From: Desulfobacterales bacterium
GTDB taxonomy: Bacteria > Desulfobacterota > Desulfobacteria > Desulfobacterales > JAUYIZ01
Length of the DNA stretch: 53,083 nt
Assembly: GCA_030688615.1 (NCBI GenBank)
Contig: JAUYIZ010000333.1
Span: 1 to 53,083, forward strand
Direction: 5' to 3'
Part shown: in pieces, positions 9,508 through 17,679 of the stretch
How the letters are laid out: the number at the start of each line of letters is the position of its first letter
How positions within the stretch are numbered: position 1 is the first letter of the stretch
Translations under genes and position numbers: made by a program
The notes under the pieces: model-generated
Told to the model about the DNA's origin: nothing
Database searches by the model: none
The model's input: only the letters and a program-made list of their open reading frames with translations

Positions 9508-10002
9508 TTGTATCAACGGGTTAAGGACGAAAATCAGTTAATTGAGAAAGTCGTGCACATCAACCGGGTGGCCAAGGTCGTTAAAGGCGGCCGCAGGTTC
9601 AGCTTCAGCGCTGTTGTCGTGGTGGGTGATGGAAACGGAAGTGTCGGTTTCGGTCTCGGAAAAGCAGGAGAGGTGCCCGAAGCGATTCGTAAGGGCGCGG
9701 AAAAGGCAAAGAAAAGCATGTCTTTTGTCTCTCTGCTGGACTCCACCATACCCTTCGAGGTTGTCGGAAAATTCGGCGCCGGGCGAGTCCTGTTGAAACC
9801 CGCATCCAAAGGTACGGGGGTTATTGCTGGCGGCGCGGTGAGAGCCGTGGTCGAAGCTGCCGGTATTCAGAACATCCTGACCAAGTGCATTGGTTCGCAC
9901 AACCCCCACAATGTGGTTAAAGCAACGATTATGGGGCTGATGCAGCTCCAGAGTAAAGAGCAAGTCGCTGCCAGACGCGGCCTTCAGGTTGCAGACCTTT
10001 AA
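9508..10002 (+). CDS. rpsE: 30S ribosomal protein S5 (TTG start)
   Basis: S5 acts in decoding fidelity and mRNA entry. The 164-residue product has the double-stranded RNA-binding fold with [20 protein letters not shown] near residues 35-54 and the C-terminal [22 protein letters not shown] at 9508 follows a full AAAGGAGG SD; no ATG lies near. The next gene, rpmD, is 109 bases away because a heptamer repeat array lies in between. Confidence 0.98.
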   Translation: MYQRVKDENQLIEKVVHINRVAKVVKGGRRFSFSAVVVVGDGNGSVGFGLGKAGEVPEAIRKGAEKAKKSMSFVSLLDSTIPFEVVGKFGAGRVLLKPASKGTGVIAGGAVRAVVEAAGIQNILTKCIGSHNPHNVVKATIMGLMQLQSKEQVAARRGLQVADL

Positions 10003-10028
10003 AAAAACAGGGTTCAAGGGTAAAACCT

Positions 10029-10070
10029 GTTTACAGTTGATGGTTTACAGTTGATGGTTTACAGCTAACG
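10029..10070 (+). repeat. Heptanucleotide repeat array inside the spc operon
   Basis: Six consecutive 7-base units can be read: GTTTACA, GTTGATG, GTTTACA, GTTGATG, GTTTACA, GCTAACG, followed by a partial GTTAAAA. The array fills most of the 109-base gap between rpsE and rpmD. The same unit family recurs at 47983-48135 and 51752-51845. Here all units point the same way and I see no inverted partner. Confidence 0.85.
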
Positions 10071-10111
10071 GTTAAAAAAACGGATATAAAATAAACATCG
10101 GGAAAAATTAA

Positions 10112-10309
10112 ATGTCAGGCACTGTAAAAGTTACACTGGTAAAAAGTATGATCGGCCGGCCGGAAAAACACAGGAAGGTATTGCGTGGTATGGGATTGAC
10201 CAAGCTTAACAGGACCGTTGAGCTTGAAAATACGCCCGCTATTCGGGGGATGATAAACGCCGTGTCGCATTTGGTGATGGCTGAGGAGAAGATTGATGAA
10301 ACTAAATGA
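10112..10309 (+). CDS. rpmD: 50S ribosomal protein L30
   Basis: L30 is a small 23S rRNA-binding protein absent from some lineages. The 65-residue product has [23 protein letters not shown] and [11 protein letters not shown], both typical. The ATG has no strong SD (GGGAAAAATTAA). It overlaps the rplO start by 14 bases in a different frame. Confidence 0.96.
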   Translation: MSGTVKVTLVKSMIGRPEKHRKVLRGMGLTKLNRTVELENTPAIRGMINAVSHLVMAEEKIDETK

Positions 10310-10736
10310 ACTTTCTCCGGAAAAAGGTTCACGCAAAAATCGAAAGCGTGTGGGACGGGGGGTCGGATCGGGCTCCGGCAAGACCGCCGGCCGAGGAACA
10401 AAGGGCCACAACAGCCGTTCCGGGGGTGGTGTGAGACCCGGGTTTGAGGGTGGGCAGATGCCGATCCATAGGCGCCTGCCTAAACGCGGTTTTACCAACA
10501 TTTTCAAAAGGCGCTTTCAGGTTATCAACATAAAGGATCTGTCTATGTTTGACAGCGGCAGTGTCGTTGATGAAGCCGAATTAAGACGTATGGGAATGAT
10601 TAAAGGTAAAAAATGTGAAATAAAACTGCTGGGGAACGGCGAGATTGATTTTCCCCTTACGGTGAAAATCCATAAGATCACGAAAAGCGCGCAACAGAAA
10701 ATTGAAGCCGGCGGCGGCAATGTAGAGGTGCTGTAA
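10296..10736 (+). CDS. rplO: 50S ribosomal protein L15
   Basis: L15 is a late-assembly 23S rRNA binder. The 146-residue product has the glycine/arginine-rich [18 protein letters not shown] near residue 22 and the C-terminal [21 protein letters not shown] choose ATG at 10296, six bases after the SD GAGGAGA; a TTG directly before it is also in frame. The gene begins inside rpmD and ends two bases before secY. Confidence 0.97.
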   Translation: MKLNELSPEKGSRKNRKRVGRGVGSGSGKTAGRGTKGHNSRSGGGVRPGFEGGQMPIHRRLPKRGFTNIFKRRFQVINIKDLSMFDSGSVVDEAELRRMGMIKGKKCEIKLLGNGEIDFPLTVKIHKITKSAQQKIEAGGGNVEVL

Positions 10737-10738
10737 TT

Positions 10739-12055
10739 ATGACAGGCGGTGGGTTCCAGAATATTTTTAAGATACCGGAGTTGAAAAAGCGTGTACTTTA
10801 TTCATTGGCGCTGTTAACCGTGTATCGGATTGGTGTCCATGTGCCGACCCCCGGCATTGATGCGGTCGCTCTGGCATCATTTTTTGAGCGGGCCAAGGGG
10901 ACGCTTTTAGGGCTTTTTGATATGTTCTCCGGCGGTGCCCTGGAAAGGCTGTCCGTTTTTGCCCTCGGTATCATGCCGTATATCAGCGCGTCAATCATAC
11001 TTCAACTGTTGACGGTGGTCATCCCTCATCTTGAGCGTCTGTCAAAAGAAGGTGAGCAGGGTCGGAAAAAGATCACCCAGTACACCCGGTACAGCACGGT
11101 GGTTTTAAGCCTTATCCAGGGTTTCGGGATCAGTGTCGGCCTGGAAAGCATGACCTCCCCCGGAGGCGCTCCGGTGGTGATCAGCCCGGGCTGGGAATTC
11201 AGGTTGATGACGGTGCTCACCCTGACCGCAGGAACAGCCTTTATTATGTGGCTGGGTGAACAGATCACCGAACGCGGTATCGGCAACGGGATCTCATTAA
11301 TTATATTTGCCGGTATTATCGCCCGGATGCCCACAGCCATCGGAAACACCTTCCGCTTGCTGAGCACAGGGGAGATCGGAATATTTATCGTTCTCATTAT
11401 TCTGGTGCTGATGGTAGTCGTTGTGGGCTTCATTATATTTTGCGAGCAGGGACAACGACGCATTCCCGTGCAATATGCCAAGCGGGTTGTCGGCCGACGG
11501 ATGTATGGCGGTCAGAGCACTCATCTGCCGCTGAAAATAAATACCTCGGGAGTTATTCCCCCAATATTTGCGTCGTCCATCATCATGTTCCCGGCAACAT
11601 TGGCCAGTTTTATTGATATCCCGTGGATGCAAAGTGTGGCCGCTGCCATGAGACCGGGAAATTTCTTTTATGAAGTATTATATGTCGGGTTTATCTTTTT
11701 CTTCTGCTATTTTTATACGGCCGTGACTTTTAACCCGGTGGATGTCGCGGATAATATGAAAAAGCATGGCGGTTACATCCCGGGCATCAGGCCGGGCAAA
11801 CGTACGGCAGACTACATTGATCGCGTATTAACGCGAATTACACTGGGGGGGGCCGTATATATCTCGGCGGTTTGCGTGCTGCCGTCGATTTTAATCTCAA
11901 ATTTTAATGTCCCCTTTTATTTTGGAGGCACGGCGCTGCTTATCGTGGTGGGCGTTGCAATTGATACGGTTTCACAGATAGAGTCCCATATGCTGACGCG
12001 TCACTATGATGGATTCCTGAAGAAGAGTGGGGCGAGGATAAAGGGGCGGCATTGA
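10739..12055 (+). CDS. secY: Protein translocase subunit SecY
   Basis: SecY forms the protein-conducting channel of the inner membrane with SecE and SecG. The 438-residue product has about ten hydrophobic segments. The family motifs are present: [12 protein letters not shown] at the start, [18 protein letters not shown] in the second membrane segment, and [19 protein letters not shown]. It lies directly downstream of rplO as usual, but adk, which often follows secY, is absent and map comes next after one base. Confidence 0.98.
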   Translation: MTGGGFQNIFKIPELKKRVLYSLALLTVYRIGVHVPTPGIDAVALASFFERAKGTLLGLFDMFSGGALERLSVFALGIMPYISASIILQLLTVVIPHLERLSKEGEQGRKKITQYTRYSTVVLSLIQGFGISVGLESMTSPGGAPVVISPGWEFRLMTVLTLTAGTAFIMWLGEQITERGIGNGISLIIFAGIIARMPTAIGNTFRLLSTGEIGIFIVLIILVLMVVVVGFIIFCEQGQRRIPVQYAKRVVGRRMYGGQSTHLPLKINTSGVIPPIFASSIIMFPATLASFIDIPWMQSVAAAMRPGNFFYEVLYVGFIFFFCYFYTAVTFNPVDVADNMKKHGGYIPGIRPGKRTADYIDRVLTRITLGGAVYISAVCVLPSILISNFNVPFYFGGTALLIVVGVAIDTVSQIESHMLTRHYDGFLKKSGARIKGRH

Positions 12056-12056
12056 G

Positions 12057-12812
12057 ATGGTTATTTTAAAATCGCCGCAGGAAATTGAAAAAATTCGTAT
12101 CAGCAACCAGATCGTCGCAGAAATTCTTTTAAAATTAAAGTCGGAAGTCAAGCCGGGAGTCAATACGCTCCATCTGAACCGCATGGCAGAACAGATGGCC
12201 CAGGAAAAAAATGCAAAACCGGCTTTTAAAGGATACCGGGGCTATCCCTATTCAATATGCGCATCGAAAAACAGTATCGTCGTACACGGGTTTCCTTCGA
12301 AAGACGCGCTGGAGGAAGGAGATATTTTGAGTCTGGATTTTGGGGTTCTGTACGACGGATACTACGGGGATGCGGCGTTGACCATACCGGTCGGCAGAGT
12401 GAATGAAAGTGCACTCCGTCTTACGCAGGTCACCAGAGAGGCCCTGTACAAAGGGATCGAGAAGGCTGTCCCGGATGGGTCACTTTCAGATATTTCCCAT
12501 GCGATTCAGTCTCATGTGGAAGCTGCCGGGTATTCCGTGGTGCGTAAGTTTGTGGGGCATGGAATCGGCCAGATGCTCCATGAGGATCCGCAGATACCCA
12601 ATTTCGGGAAGCCGGGAATGGGGACGCGGTTAAAAGCGGGCATGACTTTTGCCATAGAGCCCATGGTCAATGAATGCGGCCATGATGTGAAGATACTGGA
12701 TGACGGTTGGACCGTCGTGACAACAGATGGCGCCTTGTCAGCTCATTTTGAGCATTCAATCGTGATTACAAACAATGGCCCAGAGATTCTGAGCAAAATG
12801 AACGGGAGCTGA
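12057..12812 (+). CDS. map: Methionine aminopeptidase, type I
   Basis: The enzyme removes N-terminal methionine from nascent proteins. The 251-residue product has the metal-ligand set of type I enzymes: VHGFPS (substrate His), DFGVLYDGYYGDAAL (two Asp ligands), GHGIGQMLHEDP (His ligand), AIEPMVN (Glu) and a final Glu in SAHFEHSIVIT. No N-terminal zinc or SH3-binding extension is present, so it is the short class Ia form. It begins one base after the secY stop and is followed by infA after three bases. Confidence 0.98.
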   Translation: MVILKSPQEIEKIRISNQIVAEILLKLKSEVKPGVNTLHLNRMAEQMAQEKNAKPAFKGYRGYPYSICASKNSIVVHGFPSKDALEEGDILSLDFGVLYDGYYGDAALTIPVGRVNESALRLTQVTREALYKGIEKAVPDGSLSDISHAIQSHVEAAGYSVVRKFVGHGIGQMLHEDPQIPNFGKPGMGTRLKAGMTFAIEPMVNECGHDVKILDDGWTVVTTDGALSAHFEHSIVITNNGPEILSKMNGS

Positions 12813-12815
12813 TCG

Positions 12816-13034
12816 ATGGCAAAAGAAGAGCCTATCAGAGTGCAGGGAAAAGTCATTGAAACGTTGCCCAATGCAATGTTCAGGGTTGAGCTTGAAAACA
12901 AGCATAGGATCCTGGCGCATATTTCCGGAAAGATGCGGATGCATTTTATAAAAATATTGCCAGGAGATACCGTGACGGTCGAACTATCCCCCTATGATTT
13001 GACACGCGGCCGGATAACATATCGATCCATATAA
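12816..13034 (+). CDS. infA: Translation initiation factor IF-1
   Basis: IF-1 occupies the A site during initiation. The 72-residue product is a full-length S1-type OB-fold protein: it begins [22 protein letters not shown], contains [25 protein letters not shown] in pieces, and ends RITYRSI, close to the usual RIT.R. Its ATG is three bases after the map stop, and rpmJ follows 20 bases later. Confidence 0.98.
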   Translation: MAKEEPIRVQGKVIETLPNAMFRVELENKHRILAHISGKMRMHFIKILPGDTVTVELSPYDLTRGRITYRSI

Positions 13035-13054
13035 TTTTCAAAGGAGACAGGTAA

Positions 13055-13168
13055 ATGAAAGTCAGGGCCTCCGTAAAAAAGATGTGTAAAAAATGTAAAA
13101 TAATTCGTCGGGATCACGTTGTCAGGGTGATTTGCGAAAATAAACGTCATAAACAACGGCAGGGATAG
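13055..13168 (+). CDS. rpmJ: 50S ribosomal protein L36
   Basis: This 37-residue gene is read directly from the sequence: [20 protein letters not shown] and then [17 protein letters not shown]. The CxxC pair with the later Cys and His forms the zinc-binding (C+) version of L36. SD AAAGGAGACAGG precedes the ATG by a few bases. It closes the spc operon between infA and rpsM. Confidence 0.97.
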   Translation: MKVRASVKKMCKKCKIIRRDHVVRVICENKRHKQRQG

Positions 13169-13181
13169 AGGAGGAAACGTT

Positions 13182-13568
13182 TTGGCAAGAATTGCGGGCG
13201 TAGATCTACCAAAAAAAAAACGGGTCGAGATAGGTCTTACCTATATTTTGGGTATTGGCAGAACCACTTCAAAAAATATACTTTCCACGCTTAAAATCGA
13301 TCCCGATACGAAGACGGACGACCTCTCGGAAACCCAGGTCAACAATATACGGAAAATGATTGACAGTGAGTACAAGGTTGAAGGTGAACTTCGTTCGGAA
13401 GTTTCCATGAATATAAAAAGATTGATGGATCTTGGCTGTTATCGCGGACTTCGTCACCGAAGATCACTCCCGGTCAACGGGCAACGCACGAAGACCAATG
13501 CACGGACCCGAAAAGGGCCCCGAAGAACTGCTGTAAAGAAAAAAGGCGCAGCGGTAAAGAAGAAGTAA
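13182..13568 (+). CDS. rpsM: 30S ribosomal protein S13 (TTG start)
   Basis: S13 contacts tRNA and the 50S subunit from the 30S head. The 128-residue product begins with [20 protein letters not shown] after the initiator, and has the C-terminal signature [27 protein letters not shown] in pieces. TTG at 13182 is preceded by GAGGAAACG, and the family N-terminus leaves no other start. It is the first gene of the alpha operon. Confidence 0.98.
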   Translation: MARIAGVDLPKKKRVEIGLTYILGIGRTTSKNILSTLKIDPDTKTDDLSETQVNNIRKMIDSEYKVEGELRSEVSMNIKRLMDLGCYRGLRHRRSLPVNGQRTKTNARTRKGPRRTAVKKKGAAVKKK

Positions 13569-13583
13569 AAGGGAAAACGACCT

Positions 13584-13970
13584 ATGGCTAAAAGAGTCCG
13601 AACAAAAAAGAAAGAAAAGAAGAGTATATCCAACGGTGTCGTCCATATTCAATCCACGTTCAACAACACGATTGTCACCATTACCGATACGGCCGGCAAT
13701 GTTGTCGCCTGGTCGAGCGCAGGGGTTCAAGGCTTTAAAGGCTCAAGAAAAAGCACTCCTTTCGCTGCGCAGCAAACCACAGAGGATGCGGCCAAAAAGG
13801 CGATGGAACATGGCATGAGAAATGTGGAAGTTTACGTAAAAGGACCCGGAGCCGGGCGAGAATCCGCGTTGCGGTCATTGCAATCAGTGGGTTTTCATGT
13901 TGCCATAATCAGAGACGTAACGCCGATCCCGCATAATGGATGCCGACCACCTAAACGTCGAAGAGTATAG
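13584..13970 (+). CDS. rpsK: 30S ribosomal protein S11
   Basis: S11 lines the platform of the 30S subunit near the Shine-Dalgarno helix. The 128-residue product has [32 protein letters not shown] and the C-terminal [19 protein letters not shown], all diagnostic. It follows rpsM after 15 bases. The next gene, rpsD, is 98 bases away; that gap has no repeat or terminator that I can see. Confidence 0.98.
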   Translation: MAKRVRTKKKEKKSISNGVVHIQSTFNNTIVTITDTAGNVVAWSSAGVQGFKGSRKSTPFAAQQTTEDAAKKAMEHGMRNVEVYVKGPGAGRESALRSLQSVGFHVAIIRDVTPIPHNGCRPPKRRRV

Positions 13971-14068
13971 CTGAACCGGCGGTTTCAATCGTACCGGGGC
14001 CGTCAGGTTTTAAAATTAACAGAAATGGCGAGTATCAGGTGACGCGTTAAATCATAAAGGAGGAAAAC

Positions 14069-14698
14069 TTGGCCCGTTATAGAGGTTCAGTATGTCGGCT
14101 GTGCCGGCGCGAAAACTTAAAAATGTTTCTTAAAGGGGATCGTTGCTATTCGGATAAATGCGCTTTTGATCGGCGCGGTTATGCCCCGGGGCAGCATGGT
14201 CAACGGCGCCGCGGAAAAATATCAGACTATGGCATACAGCTTAGAGAAAAGCAGAAGGTCAAGCGTATGTACGGTCTTTCGGAAAAACAGTTCCGCTTAC
14301 TTTTTGAAAAAGCCGATCGCCAGAAGGGAATCACCGGCAGCAATTTGCTCATATTGTTAGAACGCCGGCTTGATAACGTGGTTTATCGCTTGGGACTCGT
14401 AAATTCACGAACTCAAGGACGTCATTTTGTACGCCATAACCATTTTTTAATCAATAACAAAAAGGTTAATATCCCATCGCTGTTAATCAAAGTAAGCGAT
14501 GTGATTGAAGTTCGTGAGAAAAGCCGAAAATTGCAAGCCCTGGAGGACTCGCTGGGCGCCGTGGTCCGGCGCGGAGTGCCGAACTGGCTTGACCTGGAAA
14601 AAGAGAATTTAAAAGGGATGGTAAAAAGTTTGCCTGCGCGCGAAGATCTTACGATGCCGATTAACGAGCAGCTGATCGTTGAACTTTATTCCAAGTAA
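14069..14698 (+). CDS. rpsD: 30S ribosomal protein S4, zinc type (TTG start)
   Basis: S4 nucleates 30S assembly and in E. coli represses the alpha operon. The 209-residue product has an N-terminal cysteine cluster, CRLCRRE and later CYSDKC, typical of zinc-binding (C+) S4, then [16 protein letters not shown] and an S4 RNA-binding domain ([18 protein letters not shown]). TTG at 14069 has AAAGGAGG upstream. It lies between rpsK and rpoA. Confidence 0.98.
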   Translation: MARYRGSVCRLCRRENLKMFLKGDRCYSDKCAFDRRGYAPGQHGQRRRGKISDYGIQLREKQKVKRMYGLSEKQFRLLFEKADRQKGITGSNLLILLERRLDNVVYRLGLVNSRTQGRHFVRHNHFLINNKKVNIPSLLIKVSDVIEVREKSRKLQALEDSLGAVVRRGVPNWLDLEKENLKGMVKSLPAREDLTMPINEQLIVELYSK

Positions 14699-14796
14699 AC
14701 GAAGTCTGAACGATTGCGGGTATTTTCTGTTCTGAAGAAGAATACGAATTCCGTCAAGGACGAACTTTTTAACCGTTGTCAATGGAGAAATAACAA

Positions 14797-15828
14797 ATGT
14801 CACAAAATGAACTTATGTATATTCACTGGAAAGAGGTCATAAAGCCGGAAAAAGTTCAAATAGATTCCAGCACACAGACATATGGAAAGTTCGTTTGTGA
14901 ACCACTTGAAAGAGGATTTGGTATCACTATCGGAAACGCCCTAAGGCGCATACTCCTTTCTTCCCTTTATGGCGCTGCGATTGTTTCGGTTAAGTTTGAT
15001 GAGGTTATGCATGAATTCAGCACAGTTCCCGGTGTGTTGGAAGATGTTTCTGAAATTATTCTTAATTTAAAGGAAGTGCGCTTAAGATCGGCCGATACGG
15101 AGCCCAGGGTCATAGAGATCGACATGCAGGGAGAAGGCGAAGTCACCGCGGGTCATATTACAAGCCCTGACGGAAAGGTCGAAGTGCTGAATCCGGACCT
15201 GCACATTGCGACCCTCTCGGGCAAAGAGGTTTTAAAAATGACGATGGTGGTGAAAGTCGGCAAAAGCTACTCCTTGTCCGAAGCCAACAAGGATGAGGAT
15301 GCCCCCATCGGCACCATTCCGATTGACTCGGTCTTTTCACCCATTAACCGGGTGTACTATGTCGTGGGAAATGCCCGGGTCGGCCAGAGAACCGACTATG
15401 ACAAACTGACGGTGGAAATCTGGACTGACGGCAGTGTTAATCCGAGGGACGCGCTCGCATATGCCGCCAAAATACTCAAGGAGCAGATCTCCATTTTTAT
15501 TAATTTTGATGAACATTATGAACCGGCAGGAGATCAGGGAAAAGAAGAGGAGAGCTCGGAGACCAATGACAATTTATTCCGCAGTGTCGATGAACTTGAG
15601 CTTTCCGTCCGCAGCGCCAACTGTCTGAAAAATGCAAATATCCATAAAATTTACCAATTGGTGCAAAAGACCGAAGCAGACATGCTCAAGACAAAGAATT
15701 TCGGCCGCAAGTCTCTGAACGAAATTAAGGAAGTATTAGGTGAAATGGATCTTTTTCTTGGAATGAAACTTGAAGGGTTTGAGAGCCCGGTGGAAGAAAA
15801 AGAGGATGGAGGGGAACAGATTTTATGA
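14797..15828 (+). CDS. rpoA: RNA polymerase alpha subunit
   Basis: Alpha dimerises to nucleate RNA polymerase assembly, and its C-terminal domain binds UP elements and activators. The 343-residue product has the N-terminal assembly domain with [21 protein letters not shown] and an alpha-CTD beginning near residue 265 with [18 protein letters not shown] and ending [10 protein letters not shown]. The extra tail is short. Its stop overlaps the rplQ start by four bases (ATGA). Confidence 0.99.
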   Translation: MSQNELMYIHWKEVIKPEKVQIDSSTQTYGKFVCEPLERGFGITIGNALRRILLSSLYGAAIVSVKFDEVMHEFSTVPGVLEDVSEIILNLKEVRLRSADTEPRVIEIDMQGEGEVTAGHITSPDGKVEVLNPDLHIATLSGKEVLKMTMVVKVGKSYSLSEANKDEDAPIGTIPIDSVFSPINRVYYVVGNARVGQRTDYDKLTVEIWTDGSVNPRDALAYAAKILKEQISIFINFDEHYEPAGDQGKEEESSETNDNLFRSVDELELSVRSANCLKNANIHKIYQLVQKTEADMLKTKNFGRKSLNEIKEVLGEMDLFLGMKLEGFESPVEEKEDGGEQIL

Positions 15829-16370
15829 GACATCGGAAAGCCGTAGGTTTAAAACTGAATAGAACCAGCAGTCACAGGAATGCCATGTTGCGCAACATGG
15901 TGACATCGTTGTTTAAATATGACTGTATCCGCACCACCCAGGCAAAGGCAAAGGCGCTAAGGGGCCTGGCCGACCATATGGTCACCTTGGCCAAGAGAGG
16001 GGATCTTCATGCCAGACGTCAGGCACTTTCAGTTATTCGAGAAAAGGATGTGGTTTACAAGCTGTTTGATGAAGCGCCTGAACGGTTCGGCGCCATATCG
16101 GGAGGATATACACGCACGGTTAAAGTTGGCAGACGCCCGGGAGATGCTTCCCCGGTTTCCGTGATTGAACTTGTTGCTGCCGTCAAAAGTGAAGACAAGA
16201 AAAAAAAGAACAAGAAAAAAAATGCCGCGCCGCAAAAAAAACAGGTCGTCAAAGGCAAGAAACCGCCTGAAAAAAAAGAAGTGAAGGGCGCGCCATCTTC
16301 CTCTGATGCGAGCCAAGTGCAGGCATCCAAAGAGGCCGGTGAGCCTGCGGATGGCGCGGGCGCGAGCTAA
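15825..16370 (+). CDS. rplQ: 50S ribosomal protein L17 with long Lys/Ala tail
   Basis: L17 sits near the tunnel exit. Residues 1 to about 120 are a normal L17: [37 protein letters not shown] and [18 protein letters not shown]. Most bacterial L17 proteins end here, but this one continues for some 60 residues of low-complexity sequence, first lysine-rich ([17 protein letters not shown]) and then Ala/Ser/Gly-rich. The tail is likely disordered. The gene closes the alpha operon and faces a convergent gene; the hairpin 34 bases after its stop has no T-run on this strand. Confidence 0.97.
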   Translation: MRHRKAVGLKLNRTSSHRNAMLRNMVTSLFKYDCIRTTQAKAKALRGLADHMVTLAKRGDLHARRQALSVIREKDVVYKLFDEAPERFGAISGGYTRTVKVGRRPGDASPVSVIELVAAVKSEDKKKKNKKKNAAPQKKQVVKGKKPPEKKEVKGAPSSSDASQVQASKEAGEPADGAGAS

Positions 16371-16394
16371 GGGCTAAGAGGGGGGAATGATCCG

Positions 16395-16425
16395 AAAAAA
16401 GTAAAGGCCTCTTTTCCGAGGCCTT
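16395..16425 (-). terminator. Intrinsic terminator of the diguanylate cyclase gene
   Basis: A perfect 8-bp stem AAGGCCTC/GAGGCCTT with a TTTTCC loop lies at 16404-16425. On the minus strand it is followed by TAC and six T residues (16395-16400), so it fits a rho-independent terminator immediately after the stop codon of the GGDEF gene. On the plus strand no T-run follows, so for rplQ it would work poorly if at all. Confidence 0.8.
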
Positions 16426-16428
16426 GCG

Positions 16429-17454
16429 TTACTGGTGAGATTTATTCGCAGTCTTTGCCTGATAGAGCATTTTGTCCGCTTTCTTCAGCAATGCATCAGC
16501 GCTCCGGGTGCGCTGGTCTTCCGTTGACGCTATGCCGAAGCTGATGGAGAATTTTATTTTTGAGCCGCTGAAGTCTAATGGGTTTTCTGAAAAAAAGGTT
16601 TGAAGGCGCTCCATAAGATTTTTTGTGCTTTTGGGGGAACTTTCCGGGAGTATCACCACAAATTCATCCCCGGCGTATCTGGAAACAACATCCGTGTCCC
16701 GGGTCATGTCAATCAGCTTGTCTGCAACGTACTTTAGTAACGCATCCCCGCCGTCATGACCGTGATTGTCGTTTACCTTCTTAAAATCATCGATGTCGAT
16801 GAACACGACGGAAAGAATTTTTTTATACCGAGTGGTGCGCAGAAATTCACGGTTAAGCGCCGACTCCATGATTCGCCGGTTTAAAAGGCCGGTCAGCGGA
16901 TCGCGATAGGCGAGAAATTTCAGCTTCTCATGTGCTGTAACGTTGGTTAAGCACAGAGACACCTTCAGGGCCAATTGTTCCAGCAGGCTGGTGTCGATCC
17001 CCGGCTGAAACCGCCAGGGAGAAGTGTCAGCCTGATTTAAACTTCCAATGATTCCCCCTTCCATGGAAATAGGCGCCAGGGCCACGGATTTGATCATGTT
17101 TTTTCCCTTGGGGGGGAAAAGCGGAAAGTAGGCATCCAGGTTTTCGTTGATTAAAACAGGTTGCCCCTGGTTGCCGACAAGTTTAAAAAAAATGCCTCGG
17201 TCAACGAAGTTCATCCGTCTTTTTAATAACTCGGAGTTTTCTGCCGATTGAATCAGCAAAGACACTTCGTTGTTCTCTATGATGGATATCCATGCATAGG
17301 GTACTTTGAATTTATCAATGATTTCGGCCAGAAGAACTTCAAAAAGATCCTTGAAGTCCAGGATGGATAAAATCTTTATTTCAATTTGGTGAAACTTCTG
17401 AGCGATTTCATCGTTTCTCCGTAAAATCTGTAATATTTTGTCGAATTTATCCAT
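16429..17454 (-). CDS. Diguanylate cyclase with DUF484/GAF-like sensor
   Basis: The enzyme would make cyclic di-GMP from two GTP. Residues 1-175 form a GAF/DUF484-like sensory part (DFKDLFEVLLAEIIDKFKVP, then IGSLNQAD). The GGDEF domain starts at RDPLTGLLNRR (184-194). The active site loop is AGDEF at 261-265; an alanine in the first position is compatible with activity in known cyclases. An inhibitory I-site RDTD lies at 252-255, exactly five residues before AGDEF, so product feedback is likely. No membrane segment is seen. GGGGAATT precedes ATG. It is transcribed alone, divergent from the amidohydrolase gene. Confidence 0.93.
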   Translation of the reverse strand: MDKFDKILQILRRNDEIAQKFHQIEIKILSILDFKDLFEVLLAEIIDKFKVPYAWISIIENNEVSLLIQSAENSELLKRRMNFVDRGIFFKLVGNQGQPVLINENLDAYFPLFPPKGKNMIKSVALAPISMEGGIIGSLNQADTSPWRFQPGIDTSLLEQLALKVSLCLTNVTAHEKLKFLAYRDPLTGLLNRRIMESALNREFLRTTRYKKILSVVFIDIDDFKKVNDNHGHDGGDALLKYVADKLIDMTRDTDVVSRYAGDEFVVILPESSPKSTKNLMERLQTFFSENPLDFSGSKIKFSISFGIASTEDQRTRSADALLKKADKMLYQAKTANKSHQ

Positions 17455-17489
17455 AATTCCCCAATCATTCCTTCGTACCTTATCTGGTT

Positions 17490-17519
17490 TCCATACGAAA
17501 TATATGGTTGCCGTGTCAA
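17490..17519 (-). promoter_or_regulatory. Putative sigma70 promoter of the diguanylate cyclase gene
   Basis: On the minus strand a perfect -35 TTGACA (17514-17519) is followed after 18 bases by TATGGA (17490-17495). The -10 match is only moderate. The start codon is about 36 bases further on. Called by eye only. Confidence 0.45.
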
Positions 17520-17562
17520 GAATAAAAAATGCTTCTTTTGTTTTCCCACCGAAAATCTGTTC

Positions 17563-17592
17563 TCGACAATACCGGGCCGGATGCGCTATGAT
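17563..17592 (+). promoter_or_regulatory. Putative sigma70 promoter of the amidohydrolase gene
   Basis: TCGACA (17563-17568) and TATGAT (17587-17592) are 18 bases apart. The predicted transcript start near 17599 lies inside the longest open frame, which supports moving the amidohydrolase start downstream to 17680 or 17668. Confidence 0.5.
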
Positions 17593-17679
17593 AAAACCGG
17601 CCTTGTAAAACGTCCGAATTTACCTGGCCGGACTATTGCCCGGGCCGTAACACGGGGTGAAGGGGGGATGCACCGCAGC

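Noticed and set aside
16404-16425. Terminator for the alpha operon (plus strand)
   Set aside because: The hairpin is followed by GCGTTACTGG on the plus strand; the T-run exists only for minus-strand transcription.
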